A program made the position numbers and the translations under genes. From positions 2,728,001 through 2,792,000 of the forward strand of contig OZ246887.1 in assembly GCA_965231765.1 (NCBI GenBank): a stretch of DNA of 64,000 bases, written 5' to 3'. Source of the DNA: JAAXHF01 sp963665955 (GTDB lineage Bacteria > Desulfobacterota > Binatia > Bin18). A model generated the notes under the pieces. It saw only the letters and a list, made by a program, of their open reading frames with translations. It ran no database searches and was not told the DNA's origin. How positions within the stretch are numbered: the stretch's first letter is position 1; every line of letters starts with the position of its first letter. Shown here one piece after another: positions 34,232 through 42,483 of this stretch.

Positions 34232-34305
34232 TGCCCCCGGCGCGATTCGAACGCACGACCCTCGGATTAGGAATCCGATGCTCTATCCACCTGAGCTACG
34301 GGGGC
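34232..34305 (-). tRNA. tRNA-Arg (anticodon CCT)
   Basis: 74 nt on the minus strand. Acceptor stem GCCCCCG/CGGGGGC, D-arm with GCTCAGGTGGATAGAGC, anticodon stem TCGGA/TCCGA with loop TTCCTAA giving anticodon CCT, T-arm with loop TTCGAAT, and discriminator A. The CCA end is not encoded. It reads AGG codons. The region beside it is rich in gene remnants, as often seen where elements insert near tRNA genes. Confidence 0.95.
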
Positions 34306-34473
34306 ATTGCTTGGGTAGGTACGAGAGACCTTACCAGTCTCGTCAGCTGCCCGGCAAGCCCGATACAATTGTTTCGAAGCTCCTGGGCAAGTCAGAAAGA
34401 AGAGAAAATTCTGCAAACCTGACGGATTCTGAACTGCCCTGAAGCTTTTTCCGATTGATGCATTTTCCTTTGA

Positions 34474-34698
34474 GCTATTGCAAAAGGCGGCGGGGCGATT
34501 GCTATCACGCAGCGATCTAAGCTTGCTGCGGTTTTGGTCAATGCTGAGCAATACGAAGCGGATATGGCAGAGCTCGAACACTATCGTTATCACCGACGGA
34601 AGAAGAACCTGCTTCCGTTTTCTCGCTTGTATGGAGATCACTGGCGGTTTAGAGGAAGGCTCCAAGCACCTGGCCGGAGAATATCACGCTGCGGTTAA
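34474..34698 (+). pseudogene. Remnant of a Phd/YefM-type antitoxin
   Basis: The frame reads AIAITQRSKLAAVLVNAEQ and then YEADMAELEHYR, which matches the core of Phd/YefM antitoxins (xITxRGKPVAVLVSxExYE). A stop precedes it at 34471 and no start codon with a ribosome site is present. The later residues (RGRLQAPGRRISRCG) no longer resemble the family, while another frame there reads GGLEEGSKHLAGEY. It looks like a truncated, frameshifted antitoxin; no toxin gene is attached. Confidence 0.45.
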
Positions 34699-34726
34699 GC
34701 GGAGCGGAGAAACCTTATCCGATGCT

Positions 34727-35005
34727 TTACGTGACTGATACACATCCCCTATTGAGCAGAGTATCAACCAGTGCCTCATCGCCACCAACACGGAGTAGAG
34801 CCTGAGAGTGAAAACTGATCTGCGGGGCCGCCTGGGCAATCAAAGCGCCAAGAACAATGGCTTCGCGTTCGATCAGTGACAGCCCGGCTCGCCCAAACAC
34901 TCGGCCAAAATCGTCGTGTCGCACCCATTCAGCTAATTCAGGACTGATCTGACTGAGCCGTTGGATAAGGTCCCCTTCCCACTCGATAAAACCGTTCCAA
35001 ATCAT
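34727..35005 (-). pseudogene. Duplicated fragment of the CMD-family gene at 37419-38168
   Basis: Bases 34808-34963 are identical to 37548-37703 except for one T/C change, in the same orientation. The copied piece encodes LLQ/IQRLSQISPELAEWVRHDD through ALIAQAAPQISFH of the full gene. Here it is joined to unrelated ends (MIWNGFIEWEGDL upstream, LLNRGCVSVT downstream) and lacks the signal peptide and first half of the protein. It is a partial, recent duplicate and probably not functional. Confidence 0.85.
34808..34963. repeat. 156-bp direct repeat, copy 1 (copy 2 at 37548-37703)
   Basis: Near-perfect repeat (one mismatch by eye) that flanks 2.6 kb carrying the toxin-antitoxin pair, a decayed gene and an aldo/keto reductase. 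Homologous recombination between the copies could delete that segment. Confidence 0.9.
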
Positions 35006-35055
35006 CCTTCATGCTTTGCTCTTGAGAAAGTGCAAGGAAGAAAAAATCGTGAAAT

Positions 35056-35069
35056 GTAAAATATTTTAC
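35056..35069. promoter_or_regulatory. Palindromic operator candidate for the toxin-antitoxin operon
   Basis: GTAAAATATTTTAC is a perfect 14-bp palindrome 80 bp before the toxin start, within a strongly AT-rich stretch (35040-35115) that also repeats TATGTAA. Antitoxins with a C-terminal helix-turn-helix usually repress their own operon through such a site (inference). Confidence 0.5.
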
Positions 35070-35148
35070 TTGATTTTATGTAAATAAAAGCATATTCAAA
35101 ATTATGTAAGCGTTCTTTGAGATAAAAATTCGCCCTAAAGGGGAGCGG

Positions 35149-35454
35149 ATGACCCTAGAAGAGATCAAACAACTCGTTGCGGAAGAGCGATATCAGTATT
35201 CACAGAAAGTACGGGACTTCATCGAAGAAGGATTCTTCGATGAAGCAGATTTGATCCACTGCATCCTGTCTGCAACCCGGATTCATAAGCAAGAACGCGA
35301 TGAGATACGACAGGCCGTCCATGAAATGAAGTATGTGATTTTGGGTAAAGACACTCATGGGCAGCTGTTCTACACAGTTGGCAAAGTCCTACAGAAGAAC
35401 CCTCAAGGGCGTTTCTATTTCTATATCACGGCTCACCGAGCCGACGAGGACTAG
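35149..35454 (+). CDS. DUF4258 family protein, probable toxin
   Basis: 101 residues. The segment YSQKVRDFIEEGFFDEADLIHCILSA and the C-terminal TAHRADE are typical of DUF4258 proteins, which share the RelE/MqsR-like small RNase fold. It is followed after 4 nt by an MqsA-type antitoxin gene, the normal partner for this family. It would act as a translation-blocking RNase when free (family inference). GGGGAG lies 3 nt upstream of the ATG, a rather short spacing, which might keep its level low compared with the antitoxin. Confidence 0.75.
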   Translation: MTLEEIKQLVAEERYQYSQKVRDFIEEGFFDEADLIHCILSATRIHKQERDEIRQAVHEMKYVILGKDTHGQLFYTVGKVLQKNPQGRFYFYITAHRADED

Positions 35455-35458
35455 CACC

Positions 35459-35986
35459 ATGGAAACAGAGGCAATGTTCGAATATGCGTGCCCCGAATGT
35501 GGTCGTGGCACGGTACAAACCCGACGAATTTTGAATTACAAGACAAAGATCAAAGGCTATCCCTTTGTGGTTGATGAGGCTCTGATAGGGGAATGTGACC
35601 AGTGTGGGGCTCGTTCGTTCGCACCACAAGAAACAAAACGCTGGGAAGAACTCTTCACGAACTCGCTTGAAGCTCGTCAGGCTTTTCTTTCCCCTGAAGA
35701 GATCAAGGAACTCCGAAAATCCCTCGGCTTATCTATGGAAGACTTTGCGAGACTGATCGGCGCCACACGACAATCCATCTCCATGTGGGAAAAGGAAGAT
35801 CGTCCTTCGCCTCCACTACGGACAGCCGATTTGCTGATGAAGATTGTTCAGAAATCACTTTCCACTAAACCTGTCGATATCCTTCCTTTTCTTCTCGAAG
35901 AAGCACAGAAATGGGGCATGGTCATACAAGTTCGTCGTCCGACGACTTCCGAGAAGAATGGAGATCTCAGTCCTCCAATACGCTGA
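35459..35986 (+). CDS. MqsA-type antitoxin (YgiT zinc finger plus HTH)
   Basis: 175 residues from ATG 35459; a longer frame overlaps the toxin and is rejected. The N-terminal zinc ribbon has CPECG and CDQCG. The DNA-binding domain is SPEEIKELRKSLGLSMEDF, then ARLIGATRQSISMWEKE, the XRE-like HTH of MqsA. It is about 45 residues longer than E. coli MqsA (131); the added tail (VDILPFLLEEAQKWGMVIQ) is reminiscent of the chaperone-addiction extensions of toxin-antitoxin-chaperone systems. Partner of the DUF4258 gene; likely autorepresses through the palindrome at 35056. Confidence 0.8.
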   Translation: METEAMFEYACPECGRGTVQTRRILNYKTKIKGYPFVVDEALIGECDQCGARSFAPQETKRWEELFTNSLEARQAFLSPEEIKELRKSLGLSMEDFARLIGATRQSISMWEKEDRPSPPLRTADLLMKIVQKSLSTKPVDILPFLLEEAQKWGMVIQVRRPTTSEKNGDLSPPIR

Positions 35987-36004
35987 CCCAATGTCTTTAC
36001 AGAG

Positions 36005-36288
36005 ATGAAACTTAGCAGCGTCACTCCTGTCGCTTATGCTTCCGCGATTCTCATACATGGGCAGGATGTATCGGGGGAAACAGGCGACGGTTGAAGATAG
36101 AGTTATACATATGGAGCATGATTGGGTATCGTATCCGGGATACAAGAGTTCGGGAAACAGGTACGGACAGAATTCGCCTTTCAGCAGCCTCTCGATATCA
36201 GGGTGAACATGAATTTATCCGCGAGGAAGAGGCTGAGAGCTTTGCCGAACATATTCGAGAAGAGCTCGACCACCACGATAAAGAGTAG
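36005..36288 (+). pseudogene. Decayed third gene of the toxin-antitoxin locus, possibly SecB-like
   Basis: Immediately after the antitoxin, coding-like pieces alternate between two frames: MKLSSVTPVAYASAILIHG (frame 2), LKIELYIWSMIGYRIRD (frame 1), QVRTEFAFQQPLDIRVNMNL (frame 2) and EEEAESFAEHIREELDHH (frame 1). Stops interrupt each frame. The order and style recall small SecB-like chaperones found third in some toxin-antitoxin-chaperone operons. This identification is tentative; the evidence for frameshift decay is stronger than the family assignment. Confidence 0.35.
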
Positions 36289-36336
36289 TTGTCTGCCTGT
36301 CGGCCTGACAAAAACGAAGAATCCGTCCTCCCTGCT

Positions 36337-37341
36337 CTACCCCCTCCGAAGCCGACGGCTCGGCTGAATACCCTTGACTGGATGCGGTTGATACGGCGCT
36401 TCAAGCAGTGCGATTTCTTCATCTGAAAGCTGCTTTTCAACTGCTTCAATGGCATCATCCAAATGAGCAAGCTTGGTCGCACCAAGAATAGGCGCGGCAA
36501 CGGCTGGTTTGGATAAGAGCCACGCCAGCGCGACCTGGGCTGGTTTATCGCCACGTTGGGCGGCGACTTGCTTGACTGCTGCAACAACCTCCCAGTCTGA
36601 GGGCTGGTCGTAGAGGATTTGGTCAACTACGTCGCTGTGTGAACGGGGGGTTGAGTCGTCTCCGAGGGTCGTCCGGGTGCCAGCTAACATGCCACGGGCG
36701 AGCGGTGACCAGGGAATCACTCCGATCTCTTCGGCTTCACACAGCGGCATCATTTCTCGCTCTTCTTCGCGATACACGAGATTATAGTGATTCTGCATGG
36801 TCACAAAACGGGCCAAGCCTCGTTGCTCAGACAACGCCAGCGCCCGCATAAATTCCCAGGCATACATTGAGCTGGCCCCGAGGTAGCGGACTTTGCCCTG
36901 CGTCACAAGTTGGTCGAGGGCGGCGAGGGTTTCTTCGAGTGGGGTATTCGGGTCGAGGCGATGGATCTGGTACAGGTCGATGACGTCTACCCCAAGACGC
37001 TTGAGGCTGGCTTCGCACGCCTGTTGAATATGCTTGCGAGACAGACCACCCATATTCGGTCCCTCGGACATGGGAAAGAAGACTTTGCTTGCAATAACGA
37101 CTTCGTCACGATTGGCATACTCACGCAGTAAGCGGCCGGTGACTTCTTCACTTGCTCCCATGGAGTAGGCATCAGCCGTGTCAAAGAAGTTAATCCCTGC
37201 CTCAATAGCTCGACGGAAAAACGGCGCAGTCCCACCTTCGTCCAACACCCACGGTCGCCATGTGGGCGAGCCATAGCTCATGCAACCGAGGCATAAACGC
37301 GAGACTTTGACTCCAGTTCGACCGAGATAGGTATATTCCAT
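36337..37341 (-). CDS. Aldo/keto reductase
   Basis: 334 residues, (beta/alpha)8 barrel. The catalytic tetrad is visible: Asp and Tyr in FFDTADAYSMGASEE, Lys in VVIASKVFFP, His in DLYQIHRLDP. The NADPH site is toward the C-terminus (LLSKPAVAAPILGATKLAHLDD, split). It resembles the AKR11/12 group, which reduces sugars or aldehydes or acts on potassium-channel-like beta subunits. GGAG lies 5 nt before the ATG. It lies between the toxin-antitoxin remnant and the CMD gene, and is bracketed by the 156-bp direct repeats. Confidence 0.9.
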   Translation of the reverse strand: MEYTYLGRTGVKVSRLCLGCMSYGSPTWRPWVLDEGGTAPFFRRAIEAGINFFDTADAYSMGASEEVTGRLLREYANRDEVVIASKVFFPMSEGPNMGGLSRKHIQQACEASLKRLGVDVIDLYQIHRLDPNTPLEETLAALDQLVTQGKVRYLGASSMYAWEFMRALALSEQRGLARFVTMQNHYNLVYREEEREMMPLCEAEEIGVIPWSPLARGMLAGTRTTLGDDSTPRSHSDVVDQILYDQPSDWEVVAAVKQVAAQRGDKPAQVALAWLLSKPAVAAPILGATKLAHLDDAIEAVEKQLSDEEIALLEAPYQPHPVKGIQPSRRLRRG

Positions 37342-37418
37342 AAATTCTCCTGTGCTGAAGACAGACTTCCTGTAGCCTGTGCGAGGTAGGCTTGATCTTC
37401 GTCCAAGTTTGATGATTC

Positions 37419-38168
37419 CTACTTCCGTGCCTCAGCAATATATTTCCGCGCAGCTGTCAGCGCTTTTGCGTCTACAATTCCTGATGCTGCCTCAAGCAAT
37501 GCATCGACTAATGCATCGTCACCACCAACGCGTAGCATAGCTTTATAGTGAAAACTGATCTGCGGGGCCGCCTGGGCAATCAAAGCGCCAAGAACAATGG
37601 CTTCGCGTTCGATCAGCGACAGCCCGGCTCGCCCAAACACTCGGCCAAAATCGTCGTGTCGCACCCATTCAGCTAATTCAGGACTGATCTGACTGAGCCG
37701 TTGAAGAAGATTTTTGTTCGCTTCGCTCCCTCCAGCCAGCTGCTCCTGAATCTTTGCGCCGCGTTCGCCCCACACCTTGGGGGCGTATTCTTGCCAGGGC
37801 TCGGTTGATTTCAAGGCTTCTCCTTGCGAGCGTTCGGCAATGTAGTCCGGATACACCTTCTGAAAGCGTCCCAGCGTGCTCAAGGTACGCGGATAGCCAA
37901 TATACGGCAGTAGATTTAAGACAGCCTCGTACATCTGGAATTCGCTGAGCCCAGCTTCTTTGCCATCTTTGAAGAGCTGCTCTGCTGTGTCGAACTGGCC
38001 GGAGGCTCCTGAGGCGGAGATTTTGGAGAGTGTAGTGAGAATAGTTTGGTTGTATGATGAATTTTGGGCTTGAGCAGAAAGCGGAAGTAGGCAAAGAATC
38101 CAGAAAGCCCCGATTTGTACTGTCCTGCTTGCCTTCCAATCGTCTACAGCTTTTTTTGTATTATTCAT
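37419..38168 (-). CDS. Exported carboxymuconolactone-decarboxylase-like protein
   Basis: 249 residues. A signal peptide (IGAFWILCLLPLSAQAQ, residues about 19-35) precedes an AhpD/CMD-like double-repeat: FDTAEQLFKDGKEAGLSEFQMYEA and SLIEREAIVLGALIAQAAPQISFH. The redox CxxC of AhpD is absent. Two repeats of the CMD helix bundle are fused in one chain. Function unknown; the family includes decarboxylases and peroxidase partners, and a periplasmic member is uncommon. A 156-bp internal part is duplicated at 34808-34963. Confidence 0.8.
   Translation of the reverse strand: MNNTKKAVDDWKASRTVQIGAFWILCLLPLSAQAQNSSYNQTILTTLSKISASGASGQFDTAEQLFKDGKEAGLSEFQMYEAVLNLLPYIGYPRTLSTLGRFQKVYPDYIAERSQGEALKSTEPWQEYAPKVWGERGAKIQEQLAGGSEANKNLLQRLSQISPELAEWVRHDDFGRVFGRAGLSLIEREAIVLGALIAQAAPQISFHYKAMLRVGGDDALVDALLEAASGIVDAKALTAARKYIAEARK
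37548..37703. repeat. 156-bp direct repeat, copy 2
   Basis: The parental copy, inside the intact CMD-like gene. See copy 1 at 34808-34963. Confidence 0.9.
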
Positions 38169-38438
38169 AAGCTCTCCCCGTCCTGATCTGAATATGTGTC
38201 CGTCTTACTGCAAATTATTGCCTTGTGCCAATCGCTTGCTTCCAAAAAATTGCAGCCAATAGCTGGCCCTCATGCTTTTTCTCAGACGGTTTGACCATGC
38301 TCATACAAATGACGTAAAAGGGCTCGTGTTGGCCAGTGAGAACTTCCAGAATAAAAGCCGTTCACTGGAATCGACTCTTCCCTCACCCCTTCAGCGGGCT
38401 CAGAGCAGATTAGAAGTGAGCAAGAAAGAAGTGTGTCA

Positions 38439-40511
38439 ATGAAACGTGTTGGAATTGATGTCGGTGGAACCTTCACCGACCTGATTTATGTAGACGAAGA
38501 CCAAGGCGAGGTGGTGGTCCATAAATTGCCGAGTACGCCATCCGATCCAGCCTTGGCAACGCTACAGGGTCTGGACGAACTGTGCGAGCGAACAGGCACC
38601 GCCCCGTCCAGTATCGATCACCTGTTTCACGGCACAACCGTTGCCACCAATATCGTTCTTGAACACAACGGTGCCAAGGTCGGTATGCTGACTACCCAAG
38701 GCTACCGCGATATTCTGCACATCGCGCGGCATAAACGGCCGCTGTCGTTTAGCCTGTACCAAGACGTCCCTTGGCAGCAGTACCCGCTGGTTCGTCGCCG
38801 CTATCGGCGGCCAATTGCAGAGCGGGTGATTGCGCCAAATGGCGAGGTCATGACTCCGCTCAACGAAGACGACGTCCGCGAAGCAGTGCGGCTGCTGAAA
38901 GCCGAAAGCGTCGAAGCGGTTGCCATCTGTTTTCTGTTTTCGTTTCTGAATCCTGTCCACGAAAAACGCGCCCAGGAAATTGTCCAAGAAGAGTTTCCAG
39001 AGTGTTATCTGTCTGTCCGGCACGAGGTGTTGCCCCAATACCGAGAATACGAAGGCTTTAGCACGGTGTGTCTGAACGCCTATGTCGGTCCCAAAGTCAG
39101 CCGCTACATTAAACGTCTCGACCAGACGGTGGCAGAAAAAGGCATTCGTGGCGGATTGCATCTCATGACTTCAGTCGGCGGCGTTGCTACCCCCGAAGGT
39201 GCCACGCAACGGCCAGTCAATCTGCTCATGTCTGGTCCAGTCGCTGGACTGATTGGCGGCATTTGGACCGGTAAAACGGCTGGCTCATCGAGTGTGATTA
39301 CTCTCGATGTCGGCGGTACATCGGCCGATATTGGCGTGGCCCCAGATGGCCAGATACGCATGAAACATCTGCTCGACTCCCAAGTTGGTGGCTATCATGC
39401 CATGATTCCGATGGCTGAAATCGATGCGATTGGCGCGGGCGGCGGCAGTATTGCCTATATCGACGCGGGTGGCATGTTCCGAGTCGGACCCAAAAGCGCT
39501 GGGGCAGAACCTGGCCCAGCCTGTTACAACAGGGGCGGCACCCAACCTACAGCGACAGATGCCTTAGTCGTGCTTGGCCGACTGCGGCCAGAGAGTTTTT
39601 TGGGCGGACGCATTCAACTCCAAAAACAGCTGGCCGAGGAAGCTATTGAGCGTGAGCTGTGCCGTCCATTGGGAACGAATCTTGAGCAAGCCGCTCTCGG
39701 CGTGGCACGCATCCTGACCCACGGAATGGTCGAAGGCATTGAAATCAGCAGTGTGCGCAAAGGCTATGATCCACGCGACTTTGCCCTAGTCGCTGCCGGG
39801 GGAGCAGGTCCGTTGTTTGGGTGCGATATCGCGCAAGAACTTGGTATTCTGCAAGTGTTGGTGCCACGTTATCCGGGGATTACTTCAGCCCTTGGTCTGC
39901 TAGCAACAGACATCGTATATGAGTTTGTCACGACCGAAATGCAACTCTTCTCGGCCTTGGATCGCAACAAGCTGAACGCCGACTTTGCGGGGCTGGAACA
40001 ACAGGCAACTGAGCGGTTGCAGGAAGACCATTTGGACGCCGGACGAACACTCATCCGCCGCATTGCCGACTGCCGCTATACTGGCCAAGGTTATGAACTG
40101 CGGGTCGAACTGCCTGCTGGCCCAATTGACGAAGCCTGGCAACAACAAGCTGCCGAAGCGTTTCATCAGGCGCACGAACGCGAGTATGTACGCCGTTTCC
40201 CGGACAGCGATATCCAGATTGTGAATATCCGTGTCCAAGGTGTTGGTCTGATCCCGGAGCTGCGACTCAAAGAATTACCATCTGGAGACTCCTCGCCCAA
40301 AGACGCACTGACCGCCACGCACAACGTAATTTTTAGCGTAGATGACAAACCGGCACGACTGGCAACCGCTTTCTATCAGCGAGCACTGCTCAAGGCGGGC
40401 GATATCATTACCGGCCCAGCTATTGTTGAACAACTCGATAGCACGGTTGTGGTCAACCCAGGTCTTACAGCCACAGTTGATCAGTACGGCACGATTATCA
40501 TCGCGTGTTGA
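38439..40511 (+). CDS. hyuA: Hydantoinase/oxoprolinase subunit A (HyuA)
   Basis: 690 residues. ATP-binding ASKHA fold: the first phosphate loop is IDVGGTFTDLIYVDED, followed by HGTTVATNIVLE, VGGVATPEG and the second phosphate motif ITLDVGGTSADIG. This is the ATP-dependent half of N-methylhydantoinase/acetone-carboxylase/oxoprolinase type enzymes. The start is placed at ATG 38439; GTG 38433 is possible. It is followed 15 nt later by hyuB. Substrate cannot be inferred: hydantoins, oxoproline or a ketone to be carboxylated are all possible; no third (gamma) subunit is seen. Confidence 0.93.
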   Translation: MKRVGIDVGGTFTDLIYVDEDQGEVVVHKLPSTPSDPALATLQGLDELCERTGTAPSSIDHLFHGTTVATNIVLEHNGAKVGMLTTQGYRDILHIARHKRPLSFSLYQDVPWQQYPLVRRRYRRPIAERVIAPNGEVMTPLNEDDVREAVRLLKAESVEAVAICFLFSFLNPVHEKRAQEIVQEEFPECYLSVRHEVLPQYREYEGFSTVCLNAYVGPKVSRYIKRLDQTVAEKGIRGGLHLMTSVGGVATPEGATQRPVNLLMSGPVAGLIGGIWTGKTAGSSSVITLDVGGTSADIGVAPDGQIRMKHLLDSQVGGYHAMIPMAEIDAIGAGGGSIAYIDAGGMFRVGPKSAGAEPGPACYNRGGTQPTATDALVVLGRLRPESFLGGRIQLQKQLAEEAIERELCRPLGTNLEQAALGVARILTHGMVEGIEISSVRKGYDPRDFALVAAGGAGPLFGCDIAQELGILQVLVPRYPGITSALGLLATDIVYEFVTTEMQLFSALDRNKLNADFAGLEQQATERLQEDHLDAGRTLIRRIADCRYTGQGYELRVELPAGPIDEAWQQQAAEAFHQAHEREYVRRFPDSDIQIVNIRVQGVGLIPELRLKELPSGDSSPKDALTATHNVIFSVDDKPARLATAFYQRALLKAGDIITGPAIVEQLDSTVVVNPGLTATVDQYGTIIIAC

Positions 40512-40526
40512 TAAGGAGACAGGACT

Positions 40527-42311
40527 ATGTCACAGACCTCTACCAACGGAACACAAGGCTCTGCTCGTTCGATCGACCCTATCACCCTGCGTGTTCTGAG
40601 TGGCGCATTCACGGCGGCCGCCAAGGAAATGGCCCATGTGCTGTACCGCATGTCATACTCCAGTCTTATCCGCGAATCTGAAGACCTTGGCGCGGGTCTG
40701 TACGACGCGACAGGCGATGAGATTTGTGAGAGCGATACCTCGCCAATGCACGTTGGTTCACTCCCAGCCTATATCCGGGGCTTTCTCAAGCGACTGGACG
40801 GTAAGATCAACGACGGTGATGTGATCTTACACAACCATCCGTATCATGGCTCGACCCATACGCCCGACCTTGCAGTCGCTGTTCCCGTGTTCTGGGAAGG
40901 CAAGCTGATCGGCTTTGCCGCTGTGACCGCCCACCTGCTCGACATGGGCGGTGCCGCGCCGGGCTTGAACGTTGATGTCGTCGATGTCTGGGCTGAGTCG
41001 CGGCTGTTTAATGGCATTAAACTCTACAACGCGGGTGTCAAAAACGAAGATCTGTGGCAGTTTTTCTTGGATAACGTCCGCACCCCGGAGATGAATACTG
41101 GCGACATCGAATCAATGATTGCCGCCTGCCAGCTTGGGCGAGAACGCTTTTTGCACCTTGCTGAAAAATATGGCGTGGATACGGTTCTCGATACCGCCCA
41201 TGAACTCATGGACTACTCCGAGCGCATGCTGCGCAAAGAGATTGAAAAGATTCCTGATGGTGAATATACCGCCCCAACCCAATATCTCGACGATGACGGA
41301 CGAAACCGTGATCAGCCTTTGGCGGTGTGTGTCAAGGTCAAAGTTGAGGGCAGTGACCTGACTGTTGATCTGACTGGCTCTAGTCCGGAAGTCCCGACGG
41401 GTTATAACGTGCCGTATGAGGGCAGTACGCTTGTTGCGTCATACGTCATTGTCCGCAGCATCCTCCTCGACGAGGCAACTTTTCCAGACCCGGTGCCACA
41501 AAATGAAGGTATCTTTCGGCCGATCAAAGTCATCGCGCCCGAAGGCACAATTTTTAACCCACGCTTTCCACGCGCCTGTTTTAGCCGCTTTAATCAGGTG
41601 CAGTACTTGGCTGATGGTGTGAATTTAGCGCTCTCTCAAGCCGTGCCGGATAAAGTGTGTGCCGGCAATGCCGCGCATGTTCACTTTCTGAGCTACAGCG
41701 GCTTCCAAGAAGAAAAGGGCCAATACTGGGTCTATCTGGAAGTCAATGAAGGCAACTGGGGCGGACGGCAGGGTAAAGACGGTCTCGATTCGATTGCCTG
41801 CTTAATTGAAAACACCCGGAATAATCCAGTCGAAGAACTCGATATGCGCTTCCCTATGCGCAATGAGCGCTACGAACTGCGCGAAGAACCTATTGCACCA
41901 GGAAAATGGCGTGGGGGCGTTGGGATTGTCCGGGAGAATCGTTTCCTGGTCGAAGGCTATCTGTCCTCCGAAGCCGAGCGTCATTTTGATCCACCCAAAG
42001 GCATCTTTCAGGGCCATGATGGCTGTCGAGCCTCAATGATAAAAAACCCCGGGGCCGAGGGCGAAGAGCGTCTGTACAGCAAAGTCACCGGTTATCCTAT
42101 GCAAGCCAACGAGCTGCTCCAGATCAAAACGGCCAATAGCGGCAGCTATGGCGATCCATTTGAACGCGAGCCGCAACGTGTCCTTGATGACGTGCTTGAT
42201 GATTTCATCACCGTTGAGATGGCTGAAAAAGACTACGGTGTTGTGATCGATCCACAGACGATGCGGATTGATGGCCAGGCAACCGTCCAACGCAGGGCGG
42301 GGCGGTCGTGA
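40527..42311 (+). CDS. hyuB: Hydantoinase/oxoprolinase subunit B (HyuB)
   Basis: 594 residues. It starts with the typical DPITLRVLSGAFTAAAKEM, continues with SSLIRESEDLGAGLYDATGD, and carries the metal-site region VILHNHPYHGSTHTPD and TAHLLDMGGAAPG. The C-terminal YELREEPIAPGKWRGGVGI is the last family block. It forms the metal-containing catalytic half with HyuA. AAGGAG precedes the ATG at 9 nt. Confidence 0.93.
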   Translation: MSQTSTNGTQGSARSIDPITLRVLSGAFTAAAKEMAHVLYRMSYSSLIRESEDLGAGLYDATGDEICESDTSPMHVGSLPAYIRGFLKRLDGKINDGDVILHNHPYHGSTHTPDLAVAVPVFWEGKLIGFAAVTAHLLDMGGAAPGLNVDVVDVWAESRLFNGIKLYNAGVKNEDLWQFFLDNVRTPEMNTGDIESMIAACQLGRERFLHLAEKYGVDTVLDTAHELMDYSERMLRKEIEKIPDGEYTAPTQYLDDDGRNRDQPLAVCVKVKVEGSDLTVDLTGSSPEVPTGYNVPYEGSTLVASYVIVRSILLDEATFPDPVPQNEGIFRPIKVIAPEGTIFNPRFPRACFSRFNQVQYLADGVNLALSQAVPDKVCAGNAAHVHFLSYSGFQEEKGQYWVYLEVNEGNWGGRQGKDGLDSIACLIENTRNNPVEELDMRFPMRNERYELREEPIAPGKWRGGVGIVRENRFLVEGYLSSEAERHFDPPKGIFQGHDGCRASMIKNPGAEGEERLYSKVTGYPMQANELLQIKTANSGSYGDPFEREPQRVLDDVLDDFITVEMAEKDYGVVIDPQTMRIDGQATVQRRAGRS

Positions 42312-42483
42312 GAATTTTCGGGTTCCCAGACTCTGCGCCACAGGACGCAAACCTTGGCGGACAAATCCCGATGGGTATCTTGCCTAACCTTATGCATGTA
42401 GCACCCTTGGCGTCTCAGAATCCTGTACGAAGACAAACACCCGTATCAAGGTAAATAAAACTACAATACGCGAAGGTGTCCAT
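42312..42483. other. Intergenic region before the giant helicase gene
   Basis: About 170 bp with no gene seen. It probably holds the promoter of the following 2158-residue gene. AAGGTG lies 5 nt before its ATG. Confidence 0.4.

Noticed and set aside
34267..34665. Minus-strand frame over tRNA-Arg
   Set aside because: It overlaps the tRNA gene and gives no family-like peptide.
38282..38476. Minus-strand frame before hyuA ending GSSHWPTRALLRHLYEHGQTV-like
   Set aside because: It overlaps the hyuA start, has no ribosome site and cannot be matched to a family, though a gene remnant is possible.
38562..39161. 199-codon minus-strand open frame opposite hyuA
   Set aside because: It mirrors the codon pattern of the intact HyuA gene and has no recognisable domain or ribosome site.
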